From the NCBI GenBank assembly GCA_934378195.1, contig CAKRPO010000070.1, positions 1 through 8,938 of the forward strand: a DNA stretch of 8,938 nucleotides. The letters are read 5' to 3'. Below are positions 1 through 5,538 of the stretch, piece after piece. Position 1 is the first letter of the stretch; each line of letters opens with the position of its first letter. Under the pieces are notes generated by a model that saw only the letters and a list, made by a program, of their open reading frames with translations, made no database searches and was not told where the DNA came from. The DNA is from an uncultured Blautia sp. GTDB taxonomy: Bacteria > Bacillota > Clostridia > Lachnospirales > Lachnospiraceae. The position numbers and the translations under genes were made by a program.

Positions 1-83
1 AATGTTTTTACATATCGTGTTAAGTTTTCAAGGTACAAATTTATATCAAAAGTTATAAACCTTTTGACACCCTAATCATTATA
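1..83 (-). promoter_or_regulatory. Possible rRNA-operon leader with boxA-like motif, cut by window edge
   Basis: Read on the minus strand, bases 37-23 give TGTACCTTGAAAACT. This resembles the boxA-type antitermination motif (CTTTGAAAAC core) found in leaders and 16S-23S spacers of Firmicutes rRNA operons. A perfect TATAAT lies upstream on the same strand at 83-78, but I see no good -35 at the usual spacing. No rRNA sequence is visible in the window, so the assignment rests on motif resemblance and an rRNA or tRNA gene would have to lie to the left of base 1. Confidence 0.35.
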
Positions 84-100
84 GTAAACAAAGATAATAA

Positions 101-116
101 TTACTGTTCACAGTAA
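101..116. promoter_or_regulatory. 16-bp palindrome, candidate operator upstream of mnmM
   Basis: TTACTGT (101-107), TC, ACAGTAA (110-116) is a perfect 7+7 inverted repeat with a 2-nt centre, ending 28 nt before the mnmM start codon. The half-site extends to CAGTAACAG at 111-119, which recurs exactly as a direct repeat at 127-135 and overlaps the mnmM ribosome binding site. The reverse complement of the palindrome matches 15 of 16 bases at 1581-1596, upstream of the isomerase lipoprotein gene. No regulator is known to me for this sequence. A TTGACA lies at 64-69, but no -10 is properly spaced from it. Confidence 0.45.
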
Positions 117-144
117 CAGACAATACCAGTAACAGGAGGTCATT

Positions 145-708
145 ATGAAAGCAGTTCAGATCACCCAGTGGTGTGCCCGCTTTATAAAAGAACAGGTACA
201 GTCCGGAGATATCTGCATCGATGCGACTATGGGAAACGGAAATGACACGCTTCTTCTCAGTGTACTTTGTGGAAAAAAAGGCCATGTATATGCTTTTGAT
301 ATACAGGAACAGGCACTGTGTAATACACGCCAGAAACTTCAGTCTGCAGATGCTCCCGAAAATTATACACTTCTTCTGCAGTCCCATACAGATATGGATC
401 AATATGCTGCTCCGGGTACAGTCAGCTGTATCACATTTAACCTTGGCTATCTTCCCGGAGGTGATCACACCAAAGCCACTCACGCCATTTCCAGTATCAC
501 TGCCCTTTCTAAAAGCCTGCTCCTTCTGAAAAAGGGCGGACTCATTTCCCTCTGTATCTACAGCGGTGGTGATTCCGGTTTTGAGGAACGAGACGCTGTG
601 CTTAACTGGCTTAAGCAGCTTGATCCACACCAATATCTGGTCATCCGAAGTGACTATTATAATCGTCCGAATAATCCACCGATCCCGGTGCTGATTATCC
701 GACAATAA
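145..708 (+). CDS. mnmM: tRNA mnm5(s2)U34 methyltransferase MnmM (YtqB family)
   Basis: This is a cytosolic class I SAM-dependent methyltransferase of 187 aa, the usual length for the YtqB/MnmM family. Family members carry out the last step of wobble-uridine modification, methylating nm5(s2)U34 to mnm5(s2)U34 in certain tRNAs. The SAM-binding motif I is DATMGNGNDT at residues 26-35, with the acidic motif II in FDIQ at 51-54. The family motif NLGYLPGGD is at 99-107, and a conserved C-terminal NRPNNPP is at 173-179. The ATG at 145 is preceded by AGGAGGT (134-140) with 4 nt between, which fixes the start. The gene is monocistronic, with a convergent terminator at 715-752. Older annotation may call it an rRNA methyltransferase. 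The family is clear; the exact reaction is taken from characterised homologues. Confidence 0.88.
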   Translation: MKAVQITQWCARFIKEQVQSGDICIDATMGNGNDTLLLSVLCGKKGHVYAFDIQEQALCNTRQKLQSADAPENYTLLLQSHTDMDQYAAPGTVSCITFNLGYLPGGDHTKATHAISSITALSKSLLLLKKGGLISLCIYSGGDSGFEERDAVLNWLKQLDPHQYLVIRSDYYNRPNNPPIPVLIIRQ

Positions 709-714
709 CAACAA

Positions 715-752
715 ATAACGGGACATACCATTCTTTTGGTGTGTCCCGTTAT
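715..752. terminator. Bidirectional terminator between mnmM and isomerase gene
   Basis: The stem pairs 715-730 with 737-752 (16 bp, with one U-G wobble at 726/741) around a 6-nt loop. It lies between two convergent genes, 6 nt after the mnmM stop and 2 nt after the isomerase stop. The T-rich tract after the stem is better on the minus strand (TTTGTTGTT) than on the plus strand. Confidence 0.75.
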
Positions 753-754
753 GA

Positions 755-1498
755 TTAATCTGTAATCTGAATGCTGTCAATCACTGGCTGCTCATCAGCC
801 TTGATCGTTCCGTTATCATCTGTTGGATTTGCATTTTTGCAAATCTCATCTACAATATCCATACCATCTGTCACTTTTCCAAAAGCAGCATAGTCGCCAT
901 CCAGGAAAGTACTGTCAGACTGTACAATAAAGAACTGTGAGCTGGCACTGTCCGGATCAGAAGATCTTGCCATGGAAATCGTTCCTCTCACATGAGAAAT
1001 ATCATTCTTTACTCCGTTGCTGGAAAATTCTCCCTTGATCGTCTCACCGGAGCCACCGGTTCCATTCCCCTTCGGATCTCCGCCCTGCATCATAAATCCA
1101 TCCATAATACGCCAGAATGTCAGTCCGTCATAGAATCCTTCCTGCGCCAGTTTTACGAAATTCGTAACAGTAATCGGTGCTGTATCTGCATCCAGTTCTA
1201 CTGCAATATCGCCATAATCACGAATGCTGATATCTGCATGATGAATTCCGGTCAACTCCTGACTTGTGTCAAGCACTGCTGCCTCTTCATCTGTGCCATC
1301 ACTAAATCCCGCTGCCTCGGCTTCTTCTTCACTGGCCGGCTCCTGTTTTTCTTTCGTATCTTCATCAGACGCTTTCTCTTCTGATTTGGTATCTGTGCTT
1401 TCTGTTTTCTTATCTTCTGCTGTGTTGCTGCCGCATCCTGCAAGTGTACCTGCTGTCAGTACAACTGCAAAAAGCACTGCAAGAATTCTGGATTTCAT
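755..1498 (-). CDS. Cyclophilin-type peptidyl-prolyl cis-trans isomerase lipoprotein
   Basis: This predicted membrane-anchored extracytoplasmic prolyl isomerase has 247 aa and probably helps fold secreted proteins. Residues 1-21 form a lipoprotein signal peptide with lipobox LAGC (lipidated Cys22). An acidic Glu/Asp/Lys/Ser-rich linker runs from about 24 to 80, and the cyclophilin domain covers about 88-246. Visible active-site elements are Arg130, FMMQGGD at 135-141, SSQFFI at 186-191 and the LDG...FGKV segment at 199-209. The usual FHRV is FWRI here, so the histidine next to the catalytic Arg is Trp. The ATG at 1498 is chosen over an upstream in-frame start at 1570 because AGGAGG (1507-1512) sits 8 nt away and the signal peptide begins there. 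The gene is monocistronic, divergent from luxS. Confidence 0.9.
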   Translation of the reverse strand: MKSRILAVLFAVVLTAGTLAGCGSNTAEDKKTESTDTKSEEKASDEDTKEKQEPASEEEAEAAGFSDGTDEEAAVLDTSQELTGIHHADISIRDYGDIAVELDADTAPITVTNFVKLAQEGFYDGLTFWRIMDGFMMQGGDPKGNGTGGSGETIKGEFSSNGVKNDISHVRGTISMARSSDPDSASSQFFIVQSDSTFLDGDYAAFGKVTDGMDIVDEICKNANPTDDNGTIKADEQPVIDSIQITD

Positions 1499-1541
1499 GA
1501 TCAGTTCCTCCTGTCTTTTCGCTAAATATCCATCCTGTGTT

Positions 1542-1570
1542 AGTGTAACATCATGATCGTCTAAAGTCAA
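1542..1570 (-). promoter_or_regulatory. Sigma-A-type promoter of the isomerase lipoprotein gene
   Basis: On the minus strand, TTGACT (1570-1565) is followed after 17 nt by TACACT (1547-1542). The start of transcription would fall near 1535, giving a leader of about 37 nt before the ATG at 1498. The extended in-frame reading frame starting at 1570 would begin inside this -35 box, which also argues against that start. Confidence 0.65.
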
Positions 1571-1580
1571 ATCTGTGAAA

Positions 1581-1596
1581 TTACTGTGAACAGTTA
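1581..1596. promoter_or_regulatory. Second copy of 16-bp palindrome, upstream of isomerase promoter
   Basis: TTACTGTGAACAGTTA differs at one base from the reverse complement of the perfect palindrome at 101-116. It is centred about 52 bp upstream of the predicted isomerase transcription start, just outside the -35 box, where an activator or a distal repressor could bind. CTGTGAA occurs twice here (1573-1579 and 1584-1590), 11 bp apart and therefore on one face of the helix. It also lies about 78 bp upstream of the predicted luxS start. Confidence 0.4.
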
Positions 1597-1630
1597 CTTT
1601 ACTTTTTTTATTTCTGATCTAATTCCTGAC

Positions 1631-1659
1631 TTGTAACCACCGTCTGCCTCTGCTACAAT
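1631..1659 (+). promoter_or_regulatory. Extended -10 promoter of luxS
   Basis: TTGTAA (1631-1636), a 17-nt spacer, and TACAAT (1654-1659) preceded by TG at 1651-1652, forming an extended -10. Transcription would start near 1666, leaving a leader of about 28 nt. That leader is too short for a SAM or SAH riboswitch. Confidence 0.65.
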
Positions 1660-1693
1660 AAAGAACAGAAATCAAGCAGAAAGGAATCCTATT

Positions 1694-2173
1694 ATGAAAA
1701 AAATAGCAAGTTTTACCATAGACCATATAAAACTTCAGCCTGGAATCTATGTTTCACGCAAAGATTACCTCGGTGATCAGGTCATCACAACCTTCGATAT
1801 CCGCATGACTTCTCCGAACGAAGAACCAGTCATAAACACAGCAGAACTTCACGCAATGGAACATCTTGCTGCCACTTTCCTTCGTAACCATGCAGAATTC
1901 GGACCAAAAGTCATCTACTGGGGTCCAATGGGCTGCCGTACCGGTAACTATCTTCTCCTTGCAGGCGATTACGAATCCAAAGATATCGTCCCTCTTATGA
2001 CAGAAATGTTCGAGTTCATTCGTGACTTTGAAGACGATATTCCTGGTGCTTCTGCCAAAGACTGCGGAAACTATCTGGATATGAATCTTGGCATGGCCAA
2101 ATATCTTGCAGATAAATATCTGAAAAACGTTCTCTATGATATCAAACCTGAACGTCTGACTTATCCGGAATAA
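1694..2173 (+). CDS. luxS: S-ribosylhomocysteine lyase LuxS
   Basis: LuxS is a cytosolic metalloenzyme that splits S-ribosylhomocysteine into homocysteine and DPD, the precursor of autoinducer-2. It serves the activated methyl cycle and possibly quorum signalling. The 159-aa length is normal. The HxxEH metal motif is HAMEH at 53-57 (ligands His53 and His57, catalytic Glu56). The third ligand is Cys124 in KDCGNY, and the catalytic cysteine is Cys81 in GCRTGNY. The start follows AAAGGA (1680-1685) by 8 nt. No pfs (SAH nucleosidase) or methionine-cycle gene is next to it, so it appears to be a single transcription unit ending at 2227-2269. The alternatives are weak: all key residues are present. 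Confidence 0.97.
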   Translation: MKKIASFTIDHIKLQPGIYVSRKDYLGDQVITTFDIRMTSPNEEPVINTAELHAMEHLAATFLRNHAEFGPKVIYWGPMGCRTGNYLLLAGDYESKDIVPLMTEMFEFIRDFEDDIPGASAKDCGNYLDMNLGMAKYLADKYLKNVLYDIKPERLTYPE

Positions 2174-2175
2174 AA

Positions 2176-2204
2176 CACTGTTGTTCATGATCATCAGAAC
2201 AGTG
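2176..2204 (+). other. Inverted repeat just after luxS stop
   Basis: CACTGTT (2176-2182) pairs with AACAGTG (2198-2204) and encloses the 8-bp palindrome ATGATCAT (2187-2194). It starts 2 nt after the luxS stop. No T-run follows, so it is not an intrinsic terminator by itself. It could protect the luxS mRNA 3' end or be a protein-binding dyad. Confidence 0.35.
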
Positions 2205-2226
2205 GGGCTTTGCCCTGGCACACAAG

Positions 2227-2269
2227 AAAAGCTGAATTTCCTCATACTTCATAAGGAAATTCAGCTTTT
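2227..2269. terminator. Strong bidirectional terminator between luxS and SH3 lipoprotein gene
   Basis: A perfect 16-bp stem (2227-2242 with 2254-2269) has an 11-nt loop, and the stem ends in A4/T4 runs that supply the U-tract in both directions. The flanking CACACAA and TGTGTG can extend the pairing. It separates two convergent genes. Confidence 0.88.
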
Positions 2270-2284
2270 TGTGTGTACTCCGAA

Positions 2285-2749
2285 CTACTGTGCTGCAGTC
2301 TGAGCTGCCGCATCTGTAGTTGCTGCTCCCGCAGGAGCCTCTGTTGATACATACTGAGCATTCACATAACCCGTCTGCTCATTGATACTTACTTCTACCC
2401 ACTGACCATCTTCGCTGACGCCAGTACTTGTCAGTTGCTGTCCGACCGTTGTGCCGGTAATGATCTCTGCTTCGGTACTGCAGTCTGATCGGATATTGAC
2501 ACCTTCCACGGTATAATAAGTTCCACTTTGTTTTATGATATTCACACCACTTGCTGTCTGAGACATCTCTACTGCCGGAGTCGGTGTTGCTTCCGGAGTC
2601 GGAGTCGCTTCTGGTGTAGGTTCTGGAGTTGGTGTTGGAGTTGCTTCAATCACAGTCACAGTAGAGTCTTCTCCTCCCGTGCTGTATCCGCATCCGGATG
2701 CTACAACAGCCAGTCCGGCCAGCACGATCAGTAATCTGGATTTCTTCAT
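2285..2749 (-). CDS. SH3-domain lipoprotein
   Basis: This is a small (154 aa) surface lipoprotein of unknown specific role. The signal peptide covers residues 1-19, with the lipidation cysteine at Cys20 in VASGC; the -3 residue is Ala, a less common but tolerated lipobox. A Thr-Pro-Glu-Ala rich linker spans about 36-59. One bacterial SH3 (SH3b) domain covers about 78-135, recognised from GVNIRSDCS, followed by GQWVEVS and TGYVNAQYV. An Ala/Thr-rich tail follows. SH3b domains usually bind cell-wall peptides, so attachment to or sensing of peptidoglycan is plausible. The ATG at 2749 is preferred over one at 2791 because AGGAGG (2761-2766) is 11 nt upstream and the signal peptide starts there. 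No enzymatic domain is present. Confidence 0.85.
   Translation of the reverse strand: MKKSRLLIVLAGLAVVASGCGYSTGGEDSTVTVIEATPTPTPEPTPEATPTPEATPTPAVEMSQTASGVNIIKQSGTYYTVEGVNIRSDCSTEAEIITGTTVGQQLTSTGVSEDGQWVEVSINEQTGYVNAQYVSTEAPAGAATTDAAAQTAAQ
2577..2646 (-). repeat. Imperfect tandem repeat encoding the Thr-Pro-Glu linker
   Basis: Variants of a GGAGT(C/T)GG(A/T)GT(C/T)GCTTC unit (plus-strand reading) recur in phase with codons. They encode the TP/EA linker of the SH3 lipoprotein. Such repeats can gain or lose units and change linker length between strains. Confidence 0.6.
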
Positions 2750-2789
2750 AGAAATAATTTCCTCCTTTATAGCGCATAAACATAACAAC

Positions 2790-2819
2790 ACTATACCCCA
2801 ACTCAGGTATATTATGCAA
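2790..2819 (-). promoter_or_regulatory. Promoter of the SH3 lipoprotein gene
   Basis: On the minus strand, TTGCAT (2819-2814), an 18-nt spacer, then TATAGT (2795-2790). It lies in the 85-nt gap after hydE. That gap has no convincing intrinsic terminator, so some read-through from hydE is possible. Confidence 0.5.
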
Positions 2820-2834
2820 GCCTTTTTTGTAGTG

Positions 2835-3890
2835 TCATTTTTTCACTGTTCGCATAGTCTTATAATCTCCCCGGTCTGTCACAACTTCGCATCCAATCTG
2901 CTCCATTCTTCGGTTCAGACACATTCGACACTCCGCCGCTTCATCACCAGTACAGATTTTGCCATCATACAGCATGTATTTCTTTCGCACAGAAACAGGC
3001 GACAAATTCGGCATCACTACGTTTGCACCGGAAAGCACTCCCATCTCACGTCCTCTTGGATGAATCGTGCCAAGAGCTGTAGTAGCCGGGAGAAGTACAT
3101 CCGGCAGCATCAGCCTTAATAATGCCAGATAAAACAAGGTATCTTCCAGCGTTCCGCTGCGTTCATTACAAAATGGTGTATCTTTGTGTGCAATAAAAGG
3201 CCCAATGCCAACCATCTCCGGATCCAGTTCTTTCAGGAACACAAAATCTTCCACCAGATCATCTACTGTCTGTAACGGTGAACCTACCATAAAGCCAGCT
3301 CCTGTCTGATATCCCAGTTTCTTAAGTGTACGAAGACAGTTCTTACGATGTTCCCCTGACATATTGAGCGGATGCAATCGCATATAATGCCGCGAATCTG
3401 CTGTCTCATGACGCAGAAGATAACGGTCTGCCCCAGCTTCTCTGTATGCCCGGTAACTTTCTTCGGATTTTTCTCCTATTGAGAGCGTCACAGCGCAGTC
3501 TGGATACTGTTCTTTGATCTTGTGTACAATCTGCACGATCTTCTCATCTGTAAAAAAGCCATCTTCGCCGCCCTGAAGAACAAAAGTACGAAATCCAAGT
3601 TCATATCCCTGGCTGCAGCACTCCAGAATATCTTCTTCTGTCAGTCTGTAACGCTGTGCATTATGGTTACTGCAGCGGATTCCACAGTAATAACAGTCAT
3701 TTTTGCAGTAATTGGTAAATTCGATCAGTCCACGGACATAGATCTTATTTCCATACACCTCCTGTCTCACCTTATTTGCCAGTTCTCTTGCATACAGGTC
3801 AGTTTCTTCTGAACGATTTGCCAAAAGCCGATGAAATTCTTCTGCACTCAGCATCTGTTCCTGATGCAGTTTATCAATCAAATTTTTCAT
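2835..3890 (-). CDS. hydE: [FeFe] hydrogenase H-cluster radical SAM maturase HydE
   Basis: HydE is a cytosolic radical SAM enzyme that works with HydF and HydG to build the 2Fe subcluster of [FeFe] hydrogenase; it processes the HydG-derived Fe-CO-CN-cysteine precursor. The protein is 351 aa. The SAM-cluster motif CX3CX2C is Cys62, Cys66 and Cys69 in TNYCKNDCYYCGIRC. A second, accessory-cluster motif CX7CX2C near the C-terminus is Cys313, Cys321 and Cys324. Both sets match, within a residue or two, those I recall for Thermotoga HydE. The ATG at 3890 follows GGAGAG (3896-3901) by 5 nt and gives the normal family length. An upstream in-frame ATG at 3974 would overlap hydA and add 28 atypical residues. 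It is second in the hydA-hydE operon; hydF and hydG are not in the window. A related radical SAM family such as PylB is less likely. Confidence 0.9.
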   Translation of the reverse strand: MKNLIDKLHQEQMLSAEEFHRLLANRSEETDLYARELANKVRQEVYGNKIYVRGLIEFTNYCKNDCYYCGIRCSNHNAQRYRLTEEDILECCSQGYELGFRTFVLQGGEDGFFTDEKIVQIVHKIKEQYPDCAVTLSIGEKSEESYRAYREAGADRYLLRHETADSRHYMRLHPLNMSGEHRKNCLRTLKKLGYQTGAGFMVGSPLQTVDDLVEDFVFLKELDPEMVGIGPFIAHKDTPFCNERSGTLEDTLFYLALLRLMLPDVLLPATTALGTIHPRGREMGVLSGANVVMPNLSPVSVRKKYMLYDGKICTGDEAAECRMCLNRRMEQIGCEVVTDRGDYKTMRTVKK

Positions 3891-3912
3891 ATACTCTCTC
3901 CAGCAGGATTTT

Positions 3913-5286
3913 TTATAATTGTTTCTTACCTCTAGGAATAAATCTGCCAAGTTTTTCCTGTACAAGTTTTCCATCTTCCACTGCCAGATTTCCTCTCAAG
4001 AAAACCTTATCAATTCCACAATTCAGTTTAAATCCTTCAAACGGATTGTTATCTGTATTGTACGCATGCGTTGCAGCCGAGATCACGCTTTCTCCTGCCG
4101 GATCCAGTACAACAATATCCGCATCACTTCCCGGTGCGATCACGCCTTTGCGTGGATAAACGCCATACAACTTCGCCGGATTCTCAGAGAGGAATTTACA
4201 CATCTGTTCCTGTGTGATCCTGCCTTCTTTCACTCCATAAGTATAAAGAAGTGTTCCCCGTGTCTGCACGCCTGGAAGCCCACCTGGAATCTTTGTAAAA
4301 TCATCTTTTCCAAGTGCTTTCTGTGCAAGCGTGAAACTGCACTGATCCGTCGCCACCGTCTGGATTTCTTCCTTTGCAAGAGCTTCCCACAGACAGTCCT
4401 GATCTTCTTTCTTACGGATTGGAGGCGCACAGACATATACAGCTCCCCGGAAATCTGGTTTTGAATACACACTGTCTTCCAGCAAAAGATATTGTGGACA
4501 TGTCTCTGCGTATACTTCCTGTCCGGCTGCACGTGCACGCAATACTTCGTCAAGTGCCTTTTTGTTTGTCAGATGAACCACCATAACCGGTGCATCTGCT
4601 TCTTTCGCAATGACAAGAAGACGGTGTACCGCTTCTGCTTCCATCGTATCCGGTCGTACCAGCGGGTGATTTTCCGGGCCAAGCCTTCCCTCCTGCTTCG
4701 CTTCCGCGATCAACGCATCGATCACGCCTGCATTTTCACAGTGAACGCCTGCAAAACAGCCACACTCACCCAGTTTCTTCAGAATTTTGTACATATCACA
4801 GTCATTGACGATCATTGCAGGATACGTCATATACAGTTTGAAACTGGTGATTCCATGATTGATCATATCCTGTACTTCCTGTTCAGTCTTCCCATTCCAT
4901 TCCACAATCGACATATGGAAAGAATAATCGCAGGAACATTTGTCATCTGCTTTCTGATGCCACTTATCCAACCCTTCTTTCAGCGTATGTCCGCCCTTGT
5001 CCTGCGATGCATAATCAATGACCAGGGTCGTTCCGCCAAGTATTGCTGCCTTTGTACCAGTCTCAAAGTCATCTGCAGTCACTGTGCCTGCCACTTCCAG
5101 GTCAAAATGGGTATGTCCATCAATAAATCCCGGGAAGAGAAGTTTCCCGCTCACATCAATCACTTTCGCATCTTCTGTAGAAAGTTCTTTACCAACCTGA
5201 AGGATTTTCTCTCCCTCTATCAGTACATCAAGCTGTTCTGATTTTTCGCCATTCACAACTGTTCCGTTTTTTAATAAATATTTCAC
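3913..5286 (-). CDS. hydA: Dihydropyrimidinase / D-hydantoinase family amidohydrolase
   Basis: This cytosolic zinc amidohydrolase opens cyclic amides such as dihydrouracil, hydantoins or related purine/pyrimidine breakdown products. It has 457 aa, typical of the family. The binuclear metal site is complete: His58 and His60 in DGHTHFD, carbamylated Lys150 in SFKLYMTYP, His182 in GVHCEN, His238 in VVHLTN and Asp314 in ATDQCS. Taking the GTG at 5286 as start gives ligand numbers that match characterised hydantoinases almost exactly; GGGGGTGA (5299-5292) lies 5 nt upstream. A TTG at 5301 is the longer alternative. The gene heads an operon with hydE and is divergent from a PAS-HTH regulator. The symbol is the hydantoinase hydA, not the hydrogenase. 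The exact substrate cannot be told, and no other pyrimidine-degradation gene is in the window. Confidence 0.9.
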   Translation of the reverse strand: MKYLLKNGTVVNGEKSEQLDVLIEGEKILQVGKELSTEDAKVIDVSGKLLFPGFIDGHTHFDLEVAGTVTADDFETGTKAAILGGTTLVIDYASQDKGGHTLKEGLDKWHQKADDKCSCDYSFHMSIVEWNGKTEQEVQDMINHGITSFKLYMTYPAMIVNDCDMYKILKKLGECGCFAGVHCENAGVIDALIAEAKQEGRLGPENHPLVRPDTMEAEAVHRLLVIAKEADAPVMVVHLTNKKALDEVLRARAAGQEVYAETCPQYLLLEDSVYSKPDFRGAVYVCAPPIRKKEDQDCLWEALAKEEIQTVATDQCSFTLAQKALGKDDFTKIPGGLPGVQTRGTLLYTYGVKEGRITQEQMCKFLSENPAKLYGVYPRKGVIAPGSDADIVVLDPAGESVISAATHAYNTDNNPFEGFKLNCGIDKVFLRGNLAVEDGKLVQEKLGRFIPRGKKQL

Positions 5287-5334
5287 AGCTTTCACCCCCA
5301 ATTATTGTTTACTGATAAGATGTTTTGCTTTATT

Positions 5335-5356
5335 GGAACATTACGAAGTAATTTCC
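5335..5356. promoter_or_regulatory. 22-bp imperfect dyad at the hydA transcription start, candidate operator
   Basis: GGAA-c-ATTAC-gaa-GTAAT-TTCC is an inverted repeat with one unpaired base. On the minus strand it begins about 3 nt after the predicted transcription start near 5359, the position expected for a repressor site. The divergent PAS-HTH regulator is the natural candidate to bind it; this is inference. Confidence 0.4.
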
Positions 5357-5365
5357 TATAAAGTA

Positions 5366-5394
5366 AATATAGCATTCTTCCAGAAGTGCATCAA
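5366..5394 (-). promoter_or_regulatory. Promoter of the hydA-hydE operon
   Basis: On the minus strand, TTGATG (5394-5389), a 17-nt spacer, then TATATT (5371-5366) preceded by TG, an extended -10. Transcription would start near 5359, giving a leader of about 73 nt that contains the dyad 5335-5356. The 5302-5538 spacer holds this promoter, that dyad, the regulator's own promoter and nothing that codes. Confidence 0.65.
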
Positions 5395-5455
5395 CTATTA
5401 TCTGTGCATTCCATATTATTTCAAGCAATTTTTTTGAGGTATGCTTAATTTTTAT

Positions 5456-5467
5456 AAGAAATTTCTT
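5456..5467. promoter_or_regulatory. 12-bp perfect palindrome upstream of the regulator gene
   Basis: AAGAAATTTCTT is a perfect palindrome that overlaps the -35 region of the regulator's predicted promoter. It could serve autoregulation, but in an AT-rich spacer it may be chance. Confidence 0.25.
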
Positions 5468-5485
5468 TATCTCACAAAAAATATA

Positions 5486-5494
5486 TGTTATATT
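5486..5494 (+). promoter_or_regulatory. Extended -10 promoter of the PAS-HTH regulator
   Basis: TGT-TATATT (5486-5494) fits an extended -10 element. The -35 at 17-nt spacing (TTTATC, 5466-5471) is poor, which is common for extended -10 promoters. The leader would be about 38 nt, ending in the strong AGGAGGAGG ribosome binding site at 5523-5531. Confidence 0.45.
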
Positions 5495-5538
5495 AATACT
5501 AATAGCAATGCAAACAACACATAGGAGGAGGAAATATA

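Noticed and set aside
64..98. TTGACA (64-69) and GATAAT (93-98) as a mnmM promoter
   Set aside because: The spacer is 23 nt, too long for sigma-A; TATAGT at 80-85 is too close. The real mnmM promoter remains unclear.
79..780. 233-codon open frame on the minus strand
   Set aside because: It is antisense to mnmM, which has an ideal ribosome binding site and family motifs.
1499..1570. Extended start of the isomerase gene at 1570
   Set aside because: It would begin in the -35 box of the promoter and put 24 charged residues before a clear lipoprotein signal peptide.
1660..1693. SAM or SAH riboswitch before luxS
   Set aside because: The predicted leader is only about 28 nt and has no pairing elements.
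2577..2646. Short tandem units as a CRISPR array
   Set aside because: The units are imperfect, have no spacers and are codon-phased inside a lipoprotein gene.
3891..3974. N-terminal extension of HydE from an ATG at 3974
   Set aside because: It overlaps the end of hydA by about 60 nt, has no ribosome binding site, and would exceed the family length; ATG 3890 has GGAGAG upstream and gives canonical cysteine positions.
4492..5241. 249-codon open frame on the plus strand
   Set aside because: It lies entirely antisense to hydA, whose complete metal site and family length prove the minus-strand reading. The translation is Cys/His/Arg-rich without any domain, and no ribosome binding site precedes it.
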